DNA from: Dryococelus australis
Taxonomy: Eukaryota; Arthropoda; Insecta; Phasmatodea; Phasmatidae
DNA: 64,000 bases
Direction of reading: 5' to 3'
Assembly (NCBI GenBank): GCA_029891345.1
Contig: CM056995.1
Coordinates: 84,383,895-84,447,894 of the forward strand
A model generated the notes under the pieces. The model saw only the letters and a list, made by a program, of their open reading frames with translations, did not search any database and was not told the origin of the DNA. Positions 36,775 to 49,411 of the stretch are shown piece by piece. The number at the start of each line of letters is the position of its first letter. Positions within the stretch are counted from its first letter, which is position 1. A program made the position numbers and the translations under genes.

Positions 36775-38130
36775 AGAGTGTGTTGCTCTCTCTCATTCTC
36801 TGTGTCTTCTCTCTCTCAGGAAGATTGTAACACCTGTGTAGGAAAGGTATACATCTTGTTATTTCTAATTTCAGCACATTTCATACTAATTACAGCAACA
36901 ATAATGATGTTTGAGATTGTAATTTACAACTGAAACTAATTTTATTGTTTAAATACCTATTATACATTATTTAGATGCAACGACATATTATAGATGCGAT
37001 GACATGACACAGCTCATTGCACGACACTTACAAATCAGCAGGTTGGCAGACATGGTGTGGAAAGGAGAATCTAGAATATGGTTAGCGTTCCCAATATGGC
37101 GGCAGCGGGCAATTATACACAGTGCATATGACTGGCAGTGGTGTGGCGACATGTCAATGACACGGTGTGTTTCTGAACGAAGCGTCAAGTTCGTACTCGT
37201 GTTCGTGAAACATTCTAGGGAAGTTACAATGTTGTGATAAATGTGTGTTTCTACGGAATGGAAAGGGTTAATTAATATACTGTAATGAGTGTTGTGATTG
37301 CTGCATGTGCAAGGACGTAGCCGCCATTTCAGTCTCTGGTGGCTGTGTTGTAATCGTTATGCAGGCCTGTGGATTTCAAATGTGTGGAAAGTTTATGCGT
37401 TTTAACCCTGAACTGATGTTATGACGCAGTTAATTATTTATATTCACGTCTATTTATCACAATATTGTACCTTTGCACTAGGTGTTTGAAACACAGTTGT
37501 GTAATGAGCTTACATTTCTGTGATTTGAATGTCCGCCACAATCCCAACTAAATACTAGACCACTCAGATAAATTTAAATAAATAATAAAATAAACCTACA
37601 ACAGTAAGTACCAATGCATGAAAATATTAGCGGAATAAATGTTATGGTAGGCCTATGAGTTTTCATGTTCACCACAATTTTTTGTGTTTGTCGATGCTAC
37701 GTAGTACAATAAATAAGCGACACGAGATGCGTGCTTGAATTTACTGTGTCGTTTCACTGGACTGGTTGTCCCTTCGTTTTAATTTTTATTCCAAACACAT
37801 ATTAATAACAGGTTAAATACTACTGTTGTTTCTGCCACAGCTGTAACAAACACTGCCGTGGAAAAATATTGTGTATTATGTGTAACGTCCTATATTGAGT
37901 GTAACAAATAGTTATATAGCTGACCTAAATATTGTTAAAGGCTTAAATAGTGAACATTTGTAGGAAATGGTTTCTGCAATATGACACAATTCTTTGAACA
38001 CCTGTAAACAGCAACCCATGCATTTGACAGTTATAAAATTAGGAGTCGCATGGCAGTGTTTATATTTAGTGTAGCGGAAGGATACGTAATCAGTAAACAA
38101 AAGTAGAAATTTGGCAGGGCTTCAGAAAAG
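36775..38130 (-). repeat. repeat C, copy 2
   Basis: The reverse complement parallels 15372-16765 in order and spacing (anchors GTGTTTCAAACACCTAG, GTGGTGAACATG, TTTATTCCGC, GACGCTTCGTTC, AGTATGAAAT, GAGAGAGA). This copy carries about 100 extra bases near 37050-37150 relative to copy 1. Non-coding, inside a Rab14 intron. Confidence 0.65.
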
Positions 38131-41100
38131 GCCGGAAGTTATTGTGAATCAACTATACACAAGTTTACTAATAGTGTCTGTCTTCTCTGGAGGCTGTGCT
38201 TGGTGACTGGTGGCACTGGAGTGCAGTTGATCTGAGAAGTGTCGGAGCTATTGCCAGCTCTATAAATGTAGAGTAAGCTGGAGTGAGAACCAGAAAGGGC
38301 CTGTGAAGCATCTCTTATAGCATCTCCCAGCCCAAGGGAATTCATTACCTCCTTGTGGTACCGCTGGGTAACCTCGGTATTAAGGTTAGCAAAAGTGGGA
38401 AACTCCAGGACGTTCCCTATGCCATGTTTACTAAAAGGGTTAACTGTCACCTATGATAAGCTTGAATCATGGGCAATCAAGATGGTGGTTCATGGTGGTG
38501 TGCCGGTCGACTCCTTTATGGTCAGAGGGCCCCAAAAGCTGAGTCTCAATGTGAAGAAATTCAAGCTATGGAAATGGACCATCTTCGGGTTGGGGTAGCA
38601 GCCCACAGAGGTGGAGAACCATTGAGAAAAGGAAGGAAGAGCACGGGCTGACCTCACTTTCTCTGCAGAAATTTCCTCAGCTCGAGGGGGGTGGGAGGAG
38701 CAGTCATGAAGAAAGGGACTGTTTTCCTGAACCAAGCTCACTCCCTCTGGCACCCTGAGGTCAGATTGAGGAAAGACTCGTGCTGGCAGTGGGCTATATG
38801 ACCAGGTATCCGTGATGGTAGTAGATGGATCTCCCGAACACAGGAGAACTGTAGGCCAGGTGACAGATGGCCACCATTGAGAATGTTCCTGAGGAGTGTA
38901 AGGGAGCATGGGACGCCAAGGACCTTGGTCCCAGTCCGAGGGAGACTGCACTCCTGGAAGCCCCAAAACGGACTAATATGAGAATCTAAAAACCCCAGGA
39001 TGGCCACACAGGCTAAGAGGGGCAAAATGTTTGAAAAATGTATTATTAGCTAGAATTGTGAATAGATTCAATTCAAGGGTTTGGTGGTGGTATTTAATAC
39101 ATTCACAAATTTTTGCATACACTTCAATAAAACAAAATTATATTAAAAGAGCCATGTTTATACCTGCTAATGTGGAATACTACCTTTAAAGAAAATAACA
39201 ACTAGAATACAATTCGCTGCGGAAGTCATAATGTATATTGTGAAATGCAATTTCTGGTGAAGTCTACCGGTTACGTTACTTGGCTTTTGTGTAGGATTGT
39301 GAATTTAAATATATCTATTTAAATAATGCTATTAGCCCAGGAATCGTAATCCTAATTTTACTGGAGGGGAGTGTCTGTAAGGGACTTCGTAATTTAGAAT
39401 GTGGGGTTCTCTACTAGACTGGTAGAGATGGCCAGGTTAGGGCCATAAGGGGATGTCCACGCCGCCCTGACTTTAGGTTACCTGGAAGGTATGGGATTTA
39501 GGAAGGTGTAAGGAAGACGAGATGACTGGAGACAACTGGAGGCACTGCAGAAGAGATGCCCTTCTGGGGGATGCTGGCTTCTGGGAAAATGTCATCGTGG
39601 TTGCTGTCGACAAGTAGCGCGGGTGCAGGACATCCACAGTCTTCACAGCCTAGGAGAGGATGAGTGAAAAGCTAAAAGCACGGGGTTGAAGGTCTGTTGA
39701 GGCTCTGTCAACGTCTGAGTGTTTCCCAGTGGTGTCCCAGCCTACAGTGGTGTTGGGAGACTTACCATGTGGCTTGCCATAATCAGATGTGGCGAATTCA
39801 TGCATCTGGAATGCGCTTCCTCTAGCATGGAATAAGTCATGCATCAACCACCCCCTTCTTTTCGGACAAATCCATCTGGCCGTAAAAAGTTGAAAAGTAG
39901 GTTGGGTATGTCTAGGGCAGGTCCATGCGACTATCACTACTTGGGTTCTGTAAGAGGAGCTGTTCTGTGCTACACGGATGAGCGGGTTGGAAGTGTGGCA
40001 TAGACGATGCCGTTACTTCCTCTCCCATCGTTCGTGAAGAATACGTCTGCCTTTGATCTGTCAGCACGGCAGGTAGCTCAGTCTCTCTCATGCACACATT
40101 CTTCCTTCTGCTTGCTTCTCCTCTGTCTCCCCTAATCACACTCTCTGGCTGTGGCTTGTCTCGGACATCAGTTGTAGCGGCGCTCCGCCTCACACTTGCT
40201 GCTTGGAAGGGCAGGCAGGAGTGGAGTGTGACGTAGGTGAAGAACAAGGTCAAGCCGTGTGAAAGAGAGAGCTTGTTGGCTGGTGTAGGGTGTCTTACTA
40301 TCAGCTGGGGAATTGCGTACCTTCTTTACTGATCGCCAGACCAGTGTACCACATTAGTAAAAGGGAATATGTTTGTTACAACTTTCTCATTATTTAAAAT
40401 GTAAAAAGGGAGAAAAAATAAATACAGCATAAGAACCAAACTCTACATTGCGGGTTCAAAGTGTTCCTCTTGTACATAGGAACAGGACCACAAAAACTGC
40501 AGTTTGCCGCTGCAAAATAAACTAAAAGTAGTTTGACCTCTTGGCCTGTAGTGTGAATGGCAAATGTGTATTATTTGTGTAGTGTCTTTCTTCCACATTT
40601 TTAAATTATAGACTACGTCCCACAAATAGTATGAGCTATTAAAAAGGGGTGTGTTAATAAAATTATGTTCCACACACTGTTAGGTTACACACGTTCATGT
40701 TATTTGCATGTGTGTGAATTAATATAAGAAAAGAAAAATCAATATTTGTGTGTGTAGATGTTCAGGTATAAACATTTAAAATCTATGTACGCATAATAAT
40801 AACAGAATTCATAAATTGTGTACACAAGTGTAGGCAATTTACATTTGGAATTCATAAATCTTGTTTTCCATGATGTGTACATTCATACACATTACACACA
40901 TTAGCACTAAAAGATTTTTAACATTCACGAACACTCAATCATTCTTATCCTAGACATGCCAAGTCATTACACTTGTTAATAAAAATTTTCAATTGAAGCT
41001 GAATCTAAACATAATCAACAGTGGCAGGTGACAGTCCCGGCTGGTTGACTGTCCCTGTCCTAGATGACTTACTCGATGCTAGGCTAGTCGCATCTCAAGG

Positions 41101-42610
41101 CGGTTATTCAGTTCTGGGCACTGGGGCCCGCCCGGTGTATAAAAGGGCCTGGTTAGTCAGCGACTGGGTACAAAGTCGGGTTCAACAAATTTTACCCGGC
41201 GTGGTGCAGCAGGGCACGTAGCATTTCGGTAGGTGGGGGTACTGCCCCCGTTTACATACCTGGGTGGCACTCGACTGAGGGGTGGTGTGTTCAGGTGTGG
41301 TGCTTGGCTGCAGTTCTAGTGCGTGGTTGGACCTTTCGCCGAACAGTACCTCCTGCACTATGGGGTGGTATCCTTCCGCAACTATGGTGGGTGGTTCAAA
41401 CAGATCCACGGGCGTGATGGTGGGCGCAGGTACAGTGAGATGTCTTAGCAATGCAGCCTGTTCATGTGGATTGAGCAGTCCAAACCCGCTAGGAAAAATA
41501 CATAGCCAATCCCGCCTCACTCTCGACTTCTCCATCATGTAGAGAAGGTTTGGCTGCGGGAACTGCACAGTGTTGTCCCATAGAGGTAGGTTTCCCTGCA
41601 CCAGAGCGCAACCCTCTCAGCACAATCAAGTGAGCGGTGAGATGGGGGGGGGGGGGGGGGATGCGACTGAGCCAGCAAACAAACTTCCAAGGGACTGTAT
41701 CCTAGTGTCATGGCTCTACCATTCAGTCGGGGCAGAGAATGGGTGACCTTCCAAGGATGTGTTGTGCCTGTAGGTTGTGTACAACAAAACCCGGTCTCCT
41801 GCAGAGTCATCCAGCTCTGAGTGAAAGTCAAGAGATCTGGTAAGATCAGTGTTTATTGACCCCTAAGGAAATAAACAGAGATGGCAGAGGCGCTATCTCC
41901 TAATTCCACACAGACCAGACGGAAGGTAAAACAACCTTACTTTAAAACAGGGGAAAACTACTAGGAGAGGCCGTAGTTGGTGTGTGTTGCATATTATTAA
42001 ACCTCAGGCGAGCTATACTCTCAGGTTGTCCATAAGGGACAGATCGTTCTTAGTTTGAAGCTGTCTACAATGCTGGTTCTTCCTTAGGTCATGTTGGAGA
42101 GGATCTTCGGCCCCACGAGGTGAGCGGTGTAGTACCAGGAGATTTTGAGCCTTGGCACCAACAGCTGGAGCCATAAGAGCTCCGGAGGGGCAATTGAGAA
42201 CTGTAGCAGAACAGACAATCCGTAGGCCGGGATGCATCACATTATTTACTCTTCTGCCATTCCTTCCTTCAATGGCATAGGGCATCTGGAGAGGGGGGTT
42301 AGCAGGTGCAAGCCCAGCGTCTAGATCCTTTGTGCGTGTGGCATAGTGGAGAGCGGTGGGATCTAAGCCTCTTTAGAACCACTCTAAATTGACCCCATTC
42401 ATAGTGACCATATTCCTTTAACTTGTTAATTAACACTACTCCATCAACAACTTGCAACCTACCATACATCTCAAAATTTGTAAAAATATTTCTCAACACA
42501 GTCAAATATTGACATCTCTTGACTAACAGAGTGGCGAGGCTATCCAAGTCATGGTTTATCCGAGATAATGAAGGGGATAGGAGTAGTGAGATCAATTAGC
42601 CACCTGTCAC
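38131..42610. other. GC-rich unidentified blocks in the Rab14 intron
   Basis: 38140-39030, 39400-40340, 41020-41840 and 42010-42600 are GC-richer and open for 90-160 codons, mainly on the minus strand (38966-38490, 40253-39912, 41601-41182, 42285-42013). None has a motif I can name. A TATA-like TATAAAAG at 41138 on the plus strand sits in LTR-like sequence. The blocks may be debris of one or more old LTR elements, but I have no protein match. Between them is plain AT-rich sequence. Confidence 0.3.
41644..41660. repeat. poly(G) run of 17
   Basis: Seventeen uninterrupted G on the plus strand within a GC-rich block. Confidence 0.9.
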
Positions 42611-44034
42611 AACAGATTGTCAGTGTTTGTACATGCAGGAGACATAGCAACGAGGCAAGTGAAGTGCGGTAGAACAAGTTTATGGTTGACTGCAATGTTA
42701 TATTGCAGCCATTCTAAATGGATACACACCAACAGATGTTGTTTAGGAATACAGGAAGTTATTTCTTGGCTGCCACACAAATACGTAAACACATTTTTAC
42801 CCCACAGATTGTTTGTTTGTAAATTTGATAGCAAAACAAGTTACTACCAAATAAACATGGCATTAAAAATCATTAAGATTAGTGGTGCAATTAGCACTGA
42901 TATGACTTAACCGACTAACAATTCTACGAAACCAATATTGGGCAGCTACGGCTTCAATTACAAGTTATTAGACTACAATAATTAATAACAAAAGAACTGA
43001 AACACATTAAGATATATGGAATGATAAGGGCATACTGATGCGTTGAACAAAGAATCCATTGCACCCCATGAAGGGAAGTTACAGAATTGTTGACGAGGCA
43101 AGGGATGAAAGAGAAAAAAGGCAGTGCCAAGGTCACCTGTCGCAAGGAAGAGAGAGAGGAACTGAGCGCAGGGGGAGGGAAGAACATGTTACCTGTAGGC
43201 GGGCGACAGGGAAGATAAAAAAAGCAACTCTGCAGGCCTGGCCCTTGTCCTACTGGCGGCATGGCAGGCTAATAGTTGCCTGGTATGCACGACCAGGCAT
43301 ATCACACAACAAAAAATACGTTTTAGGTTGTTTTCAACACACAAAAATACACCGCAAATCTGTTTTGTAAATGTCAAGACAATTATAAAATGGCATTTTC
43401 ATGCAGTTAAAGTATTTAAAGAAATAAAATTCATAATACCACCTGTTTACAGGTTCTTCCAGGTTGGTATTGCCAGGCAATTTCAACCGTTTTATACTGA
43501 CTACAGCTTTTCAATTAATTTAAACTTTTGCGCGACACTTAAAGAGAGACATTTCCAATTAGCAGCCATTATAAACAGATGTTAATGTGTGGTAAACCGT
43601 TTCACTAATATGGCACTGAAATATTTATCTCTGCAACACCTGCCGTACTGAACTCATGACACGGAGTGGGGAGAAGGGAAGAACAGAGTGGCAGCAGGCG
43701 GCACAGCATGTTACATTGCAGTATTTCTCCTCCCTCACACATTGCACCACAAAGAGTCCGTCTCAAACATCTAACTGCACCCAGCACACCATTTTGCAGC
43801 TGGGATATTAAAGGACAATGTGTTAAAAAATTGAAAAAAGTAATGCAATAATGTTCAAGGTACAGGTTTTTTAAATCAAAATTTTGTCAGAGTTATCCAT
43901 AAGTCCAGGCTATCAAAGTTCGAGGTATTGAAAGTTGACTATAATTACAAGTGTTTGTGGCATGACAGACTATACTATGTTCCAGTTACTCTTAACACAC
44001 AGGCCTATAGTAATTATGAATGTTCACATCATAC
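42611..44034. other. Rab14 intron, end with possible pogo-like terminus
   Basis: Mostly AT-rich with a GC-richer patch (43050-43270). At 43916-43943 the sequence ending TTCGAGGTATTGAAAGTTGACTA before TA resembles a right-hand pogo-type terminus (other strand TAGTCAACTTTCAATACC) and shares CAACTTTCAA with the end at 33055. No matching left end was found. Confidence 0.35.
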
Positions 44035-44103
44035 CTTCCATCTTGAATGCTCTGATATATCTTTTTAGCAGTTTCCAGAAAAGCTTCTTCCACATTTTCA
44101 CCC
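44035..44103 (-). CDS. Rab14: Rab14, penultimate coding exon
   Basis: Sixty-nine bases code for [22 protein letters not shown], the last alpha-helix of the Rab14 G domain (family: [23 protein letters not shown]). The acceptor is TTTTCAG (44106-44104). The donor is AG|GTATGA (44034-44033). Phases agree with the neighbours: the first G completes the Thr codon AC|G and the last AG opens the codon finished in the next exon. No frame damage. Confidence 0.95.
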
Positions 44104-44564
44104 CTGAAAACAAATAAAAAATAAAATTCAAACCAAATAGGCATGCAATATGTTTTACAGTCATAATTTAGTTCAACACAGAATAAGTTTCATGACTCAA
44201 AAACTTCACAATGTGCCTTTCCTTTAGACGGCATGAAGATGCCTGTAATTTAGATTGTCACCTGCACACGTATGCTTACATTGTCACCTGCACACGTACA
44301 CTCACATTCAGTAGAATCCAAGACAGTAATTACGACAAGTGAGGTGGGTATTGCCAAATTACTGTACGCAGGAACCCCCACTACTGACCAAACCAGGGCA
44401 GATTGCACCACTGTGACACGGAGTTTAAACGCAAGTTCACCAACCGACCCAGAAAGTGGACTCCTAATACCAGTCAAATCATCTCTTAGCAGGGTCCATT
44501 GGACCTTGAGCCATGCAATAAAATCTGCAACCAAGCCCAATCGCCTATCCCACACGACTTAAGT

Positions 44565-44890
44565 GGTCTTGGTGTCACATGATGCCGAGGCCGATCTGCC
44601 AGCTCAGCTTCCCAGACGAGGAAAGGAACAACCCACCACTACTGATGCGCGGAGTTCCAATGTCGACCACTGTCTCCGGTACCACCAGCTGGAGGGGCAG
44701 CATAAGATAGCCAGTCGCCATGCCTGTCCTAGACGGTCGCCAAGGTCCTGGTGTCACCACGCCTGGACTGAACCTCCAATGCAGTTCCCCGCACAAAGGA
44801 GATATATCCACTAGTTACAAGAAGGTCTTGGTATCACTGGATACCGAGGCCGATCCACTGGTGCGGTTTCCCTAACGAGGGAAGTGAGAA
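44565..44890 (+). repeat. three diverged copies of a short motif
   Basis: GGTCTTGGTGTCAC (44565), GGTCCTGGTGTCAC (44744) and GGTCTTGGTATCAC (44824) are each followed by a similar stretch with CC..GA.C..CC and a TTCCC about 40 bases on. Spacing is irregular (179 and 80). Origin unknown. The frames read 'VLVS.D.EAD', too weak to name. Confidence 0.5.
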
Positions 44891-45246
44891 GCAAACACAT
44901 ATGTGAATAAAACTCCCACTCTTCGGCTTTGGGGCATACACTTTGTCATTGGAATGGCCAAGTTTGACCCCGTTTCTTTCCCTTACATGGTTGGCTATCA
45001 ACCAACATTGCATCCTTGCCAGCCCCTCTCCTGTGGCCAACTGGGTGGAGATAACAGAGCCTGTGAAGGGATGGCATGAGCTGCTTCAACTTGTCTCCTA
45101 CCTTCTTACACCCGTGTATGTTGCATTTTACTACACAATGCTTACTGTAAACCACAGATTTTAATCAATTTCCACCAATTTTTTTTATACTGTAGCATAC
45201 CAATCCTGAGCAATGACATTACATCTATATTTTATTGCTAGACAAG

Positions 45247-45282
45247 ATATTTTTATATATATTTTGATATATATAAAAATAT
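45247..45282. repeat. perfect hairpin, 16-bp arms, 4-base loop
   Basis: ATATTTTTATATATAT, loop TTTG, then ATATATATAAAAATAT: exact inverse complements made only of A and T. Intronic. Could be a cruciform-prone site or the core of a small MITE. Confidence 0.85.
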
Positions 45283-46149
45283 TGCAATATTCATTGCATT
45301 TTTTCTTTTTTCAGTGCATTTTTAAATCTCAAAATTATTAAACAAATTAATTTTCCAGTGTGTCAAAATGAACTTAAATACAAACATGTACTTATTAAAT
45401 TGCACTAAAAAAACCCATTAAAAATATTACGAATGACTCAAATAGAGAAATTACCATAACTGAAAACAAATATTCTAACTGAAAACAAATATTCAGCCGA
45501 TAAGTTATAAAACTATAGATAACTAAATTCCTCTATAACCTCAAAATATGGGAAACTAACTAATTAAATTTGTTAATAAAACCACTTATCTATTCTTTCG
45601 TTATAATACACTGTCTACCTTGCGACAATAAGTATCCTTGAAATACAGAATTAAGGTCCATGCATACCTGCAGGTTTAAAATAAAGCACTGTCAGAACTA
45701 CAAACAAGGGCTGAAATTGATAGTTACCGAATTTACCTTGAATATTCCTCATCTTCCCTACACGTTAATAATATAACAAACTATACTGGATCGGAGGGAG
45801 GGAGGAAAATAAAACACCTCACGACTAAGTCTAGTCATAAGGAAGCATTACGACGGGCCCTCCCAAGGCTTACGCTATGCATTCTCAAGTAACTGAATTT
45901 CTCACAAATTAGATTTGTGAGAGCAGAATATTATTACATACAATGAAAGCAAATAGATAAAATACAGATGCCATTTTGTACGGTTTTTCTTTTCCTTATG
46001 GTAGCTGTGGTGAAAGGTCCTAAAAATGCTGTTTGTAAGTTTTCAATATTTTTTCTCTTTGAATAAATTTAATATGATACAAGTACTAAAAAGTGGTAAC
46101 TGTAGATAGGGTTTTTTTTCTCTTTCCTGGGAAAAAAAAAATTGTATTC

Positions 46150-46818
46150 CCAGACCACTTATTTACTAATATGCTAGGTCAGGGTTGTAACCAGCTCTGA
46201 AGCTGAAATACTGGATCTTGTAAACAAAAATTCTGTAAAATACTGGAATCATTGGGCCAAATCCTGTAAAATCATTAGAATTAAAAAAATTGACAAATTA
46301 CAGAAAAAAAGTGGATATAAAGGAAGTTTACATATTTAATGTAATTGTTTTTGTCTGGAATGTAATAACCATGGTAATACTTTCTCTCCACTGTGCCACA
46401 TTTTGTGACACCGCTTCTGTTTGCCTTATTTTGTGTAATTTTAGTTTTTTTTTTTTGTATATTCCTTTTCTCGGAATATGTTTGTTTGATAAAACATGTG
46501 TTCGGCTCTGCTACTTCATTAGCTTGTGCTTTGGTGTAGTAACGTTATTAATTCAATTTCACCGTTAATTTCTAGTAGTCACTGTTACTGTGACCTAGTA
46601 ATTAATTCTGGTATTTATATTATTAGTTTACCAACATTTTGTATTATAATATTTGTTATTCTGCATAATTTTCATGTTTGTAATTTGTCTTGTCAATTTT
46701 AACGGCCAAATTTTGGTAACGTTTTCTGTAATTTTTAACCACGATCATGTACCTTTTTAATTATCGATGTATTGGCAAAGATACCATAATAAATAAATAA
46801 GTAAATAAATAAATAAAA
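46150..46818 (+). mobile_element. probable LINE 3' end with AAAT-repeat tail
   Basis: Non-coding sequence ending 'GGCAAAGATACCATAATAAATAAATAAG' and then (TAAA)n to 46818, a tail form common for LINE insertions. No RT frame was seen, so only the 3' untranslated part would be present. Confidence 0.35.
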
Positions 46819-48902
46819 AAAACCCGCACACACACATTTTATGTAAAATACCTCCCCCTCCCCTAGGAATTTTGTACTATGTTAAAATATTACCAATTGT
46901 TTAACTTGATTTTGTCGGTTCGTTAAAATCAAATCACATGACTACTTACTTTATTGTCGTAACTTGTTATATATTGATTGTAGCCATAACTGCCTGAATC
47001 GATACCTGGTCTACGACCACTTCCACTGGTTTCGTTTCCTTCTTCTCCATTGTTAAAATATGGTGTGACATTCTCTGAAAAATTGGTCTAACTGTATCTT
47101 CATGATCCTCCGATAATCTAGGACTTTTGCCGCTTTTAGTAAGTGTGGCTTGTAGACCTTTTTGCACGGCAACATTTATTCCTTTTAGTTTTTGCAGGCC
47201 ATGGTTATTTTATTTGTGTTCGTGTATTTTTCTAGTGGTTCCCATGTATGGGCCTAACTTTATCAGGGCCTAAGATGTGACGAGCCTGTTTTCCGTGTCC
47301 ATCTTCGCTAACATGATGGATCGTTAACAATTCTACTTTCCAAGGACCGTCCAGGGCTGCGGGCATGTTCCTACTCCCTACTGCTGCTTTCAGGCCAAAT
47401 TTTTTTATTAATACTTAGCATGTGATTGGACTAACCTACTTGGTATTTTTTAACTTTTCGGCTCAGTGTCTGCAGTCCGACGCTACTTTTGTGACAGTTG
47501 TCTCTTCAAGCAGTTTTGGCTTTTGGACTTTCAACTTTACATATTAAAAAATATAACAAAAAAAAAAAAAGAAAGAAAGAAAAATGTAGCCACAAAAGTA
47601 TAGAAAGTCTATTTTACCACTGGTCCTGTGCCATTTTAAACTTTATAAATTGTAATGTTAACCAACCTTTGTGCTCAATTCGGAGTGTCACCTTAACATA
47701 AAAAAAAAGTAACAAAATATTAATTTTGTTTAGTTTGGATTCAGTTTCAAAAGAAATTGAGATTAAGTAAAAGATATTCCTATAATTAGGTAACTAACCT
47801 ATTGTATGAAAATCTCTGTTTTTTTTTTTAAATATATATAACAGCTTATTTATTTTCATTCTGAAATTAAAGAATGTCATTTCAACATTTTGTTATTTAT
47901 GTTGTGTTTCTCCCGAGGCCCTGTGTACCACACCACTCACACTTTTGTTTATAGAACGGACCATCTGCGATAATTTGAGTTTCCTTTCCATTGTGATATC
48001 AATGCCAAATGCAAAACATAGTCACCAAATTCGGATTGCAAAGCATAAACACAGCAATGCGTGGCAAAGTTCTTTTCAATAATGGCCTGGGCCTTTGCAT
48101 GTGATCATACAGCCAGGAACAGAAATATGTAGGAAACTGTATCCCACACCAGTGAATAATTACCCTAAATATTTTGGACATACACTATTGAAGCAATGGC
48201 ATATGCCCAACATATTTCGCTTAATTATTCAGCTCTGTTGCAAAAATCTTGCAAACAAACGTGTCAGTGGAACGGACACACATCTCTGCAGGCACTAGTG
48301 TCGCATGTACACAGCAGCCATTGAGTAAAGTGCTGTGTGCACGCACAATACCTTTGGAATGTGAATAAAAAAGAGGTTTGTTTACTTTTTACGTTTACCA
48401 AAGTATCGCTATTTTAAAGAGAAGTACGATCAAACGTTTTGTAGATGACACTTGCGTAATTTATGTATTGACAACGGACAGGAATATTAATTGCGGAGAT
48501 AAAAATTTCACAGTTCTGAACGTAACATATTTGGGTAAATGGAGATAAGCATACAGTGGTCTTTAAGAGCTTTGGGCAAGACTTGTTTCCATTTGTTACA
48601 CGCAATAAGCTTTTAGAGATATTTTACATGCTATTTAAACATTATTAACGGTGCCTCAAGTATACAACATAGTTGAGATATAAAAGACAGCAAGAAATTA
48701 TTTTGTACACCTTGGTAGTATATATTAGAATTATTTAAAAGAGATTTTCATAGAGTTAAATCAGTTAAAAAGTGATAAAATCTGTTAAAACGCCAGGCCT
48801 GCGCTAGGTGCAAACATTGATTTTGCAGACAATGTTTTTTACACAGTTACCAACTGCTAAGATGTTCCAATTGTTTACTCTGTTACAACTACATTTTAGG
48901 AG

Positions 48903-49145
48903 TGAAGTGAAGAGATTTGGGCAGCTCTTAACATCGAGGTCACGAGAGTTGAGGGTGATTGAAGTGATTATGGAGCAGAGCCGGAATGGAAAGGCGGGGG
49001 AAACGGGAGATTCCTGAGAAAACCATGCCGACCAACACCATTGTCAGGCACGATTCCCACATGCAAAAATCCGGAGTGACCCGGCCAGGGATTGAACCTG
49101 GATAGCCTTGGCGAGCAGGCTAACCGCTCAGCCACCGTGGCGCTC
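48903..49145 (-). mobile_element. tRNA-derived SINE, copy 2
   Basis: On the minus strand the head begins near 49145 with GGTGGCTGAGCGGTTAGCC (A box) and then GGTTCAATCCC (B box), an internal pol III promoter. It does not fold as a proper tRNA end to end and continues into a non-tRNA body (GGCATGGTTTTCTCAGG, TTTCCCCCGCC, CTGCTCCATAATCAC) shared with 10690-10975. It sits 148 bases from a Rab14 exon, in the intron. Confidence 0.75.
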
Positions 49146-49291
49146 TACATTTTAGAAGCTACATAGTTTATGATCAGCACAAAATCTGTTAAACATAAAA
49201 CCACTACAATAAAAGGTCACACAAAATATTAAAGGCAACTACTGTTTAAGTGGTTTACTGTCATTATTAAGAACAAAATTTGCACAACTTA

Positions 49292-49411
<120 letters not shown>

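Larger units (their letters stand above)
44104..48902 (-). other. Rab14 intron (44104-49292), main part
   Basis: Intron of about 5.2 kb. 44240-45060 is GC-richer and contains a short motif repeated three times. 45247-45282 is a perfect hairpin. 45901-45921 is a small palindrome (CTCACAAAT TAG ATTTGTGAG). 46150-46818 looks like a LINE 3' tail. 46819-48900 shows nothing recognisable apart from A/T runs. Confidence 0.45.

Noticed and set aside
38490-38966. 158-codon minus-strand gene
   Set aside because: No family signature; likely chance or repeat-derived open frame in GC-rich sequence.
41131-41170. LTR promoter around TATAAAAG
   Set aside because: No LTR boundaries or poly(A) signal could be placed; mentioned only within the unidentified block.
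44565-44890. retroelement protease (VLVS.D.EAD frames)
   Set aside because: Resemblance to the protease active site is only a few residues and the unit is a short repeated DNA motif.
49074-49145. tRNA gene on the minus strand
   Set aside because: A and B boxes are good but the acceptor ends do not pair and the sequence runs into a SINE body shared with 10690-10975.
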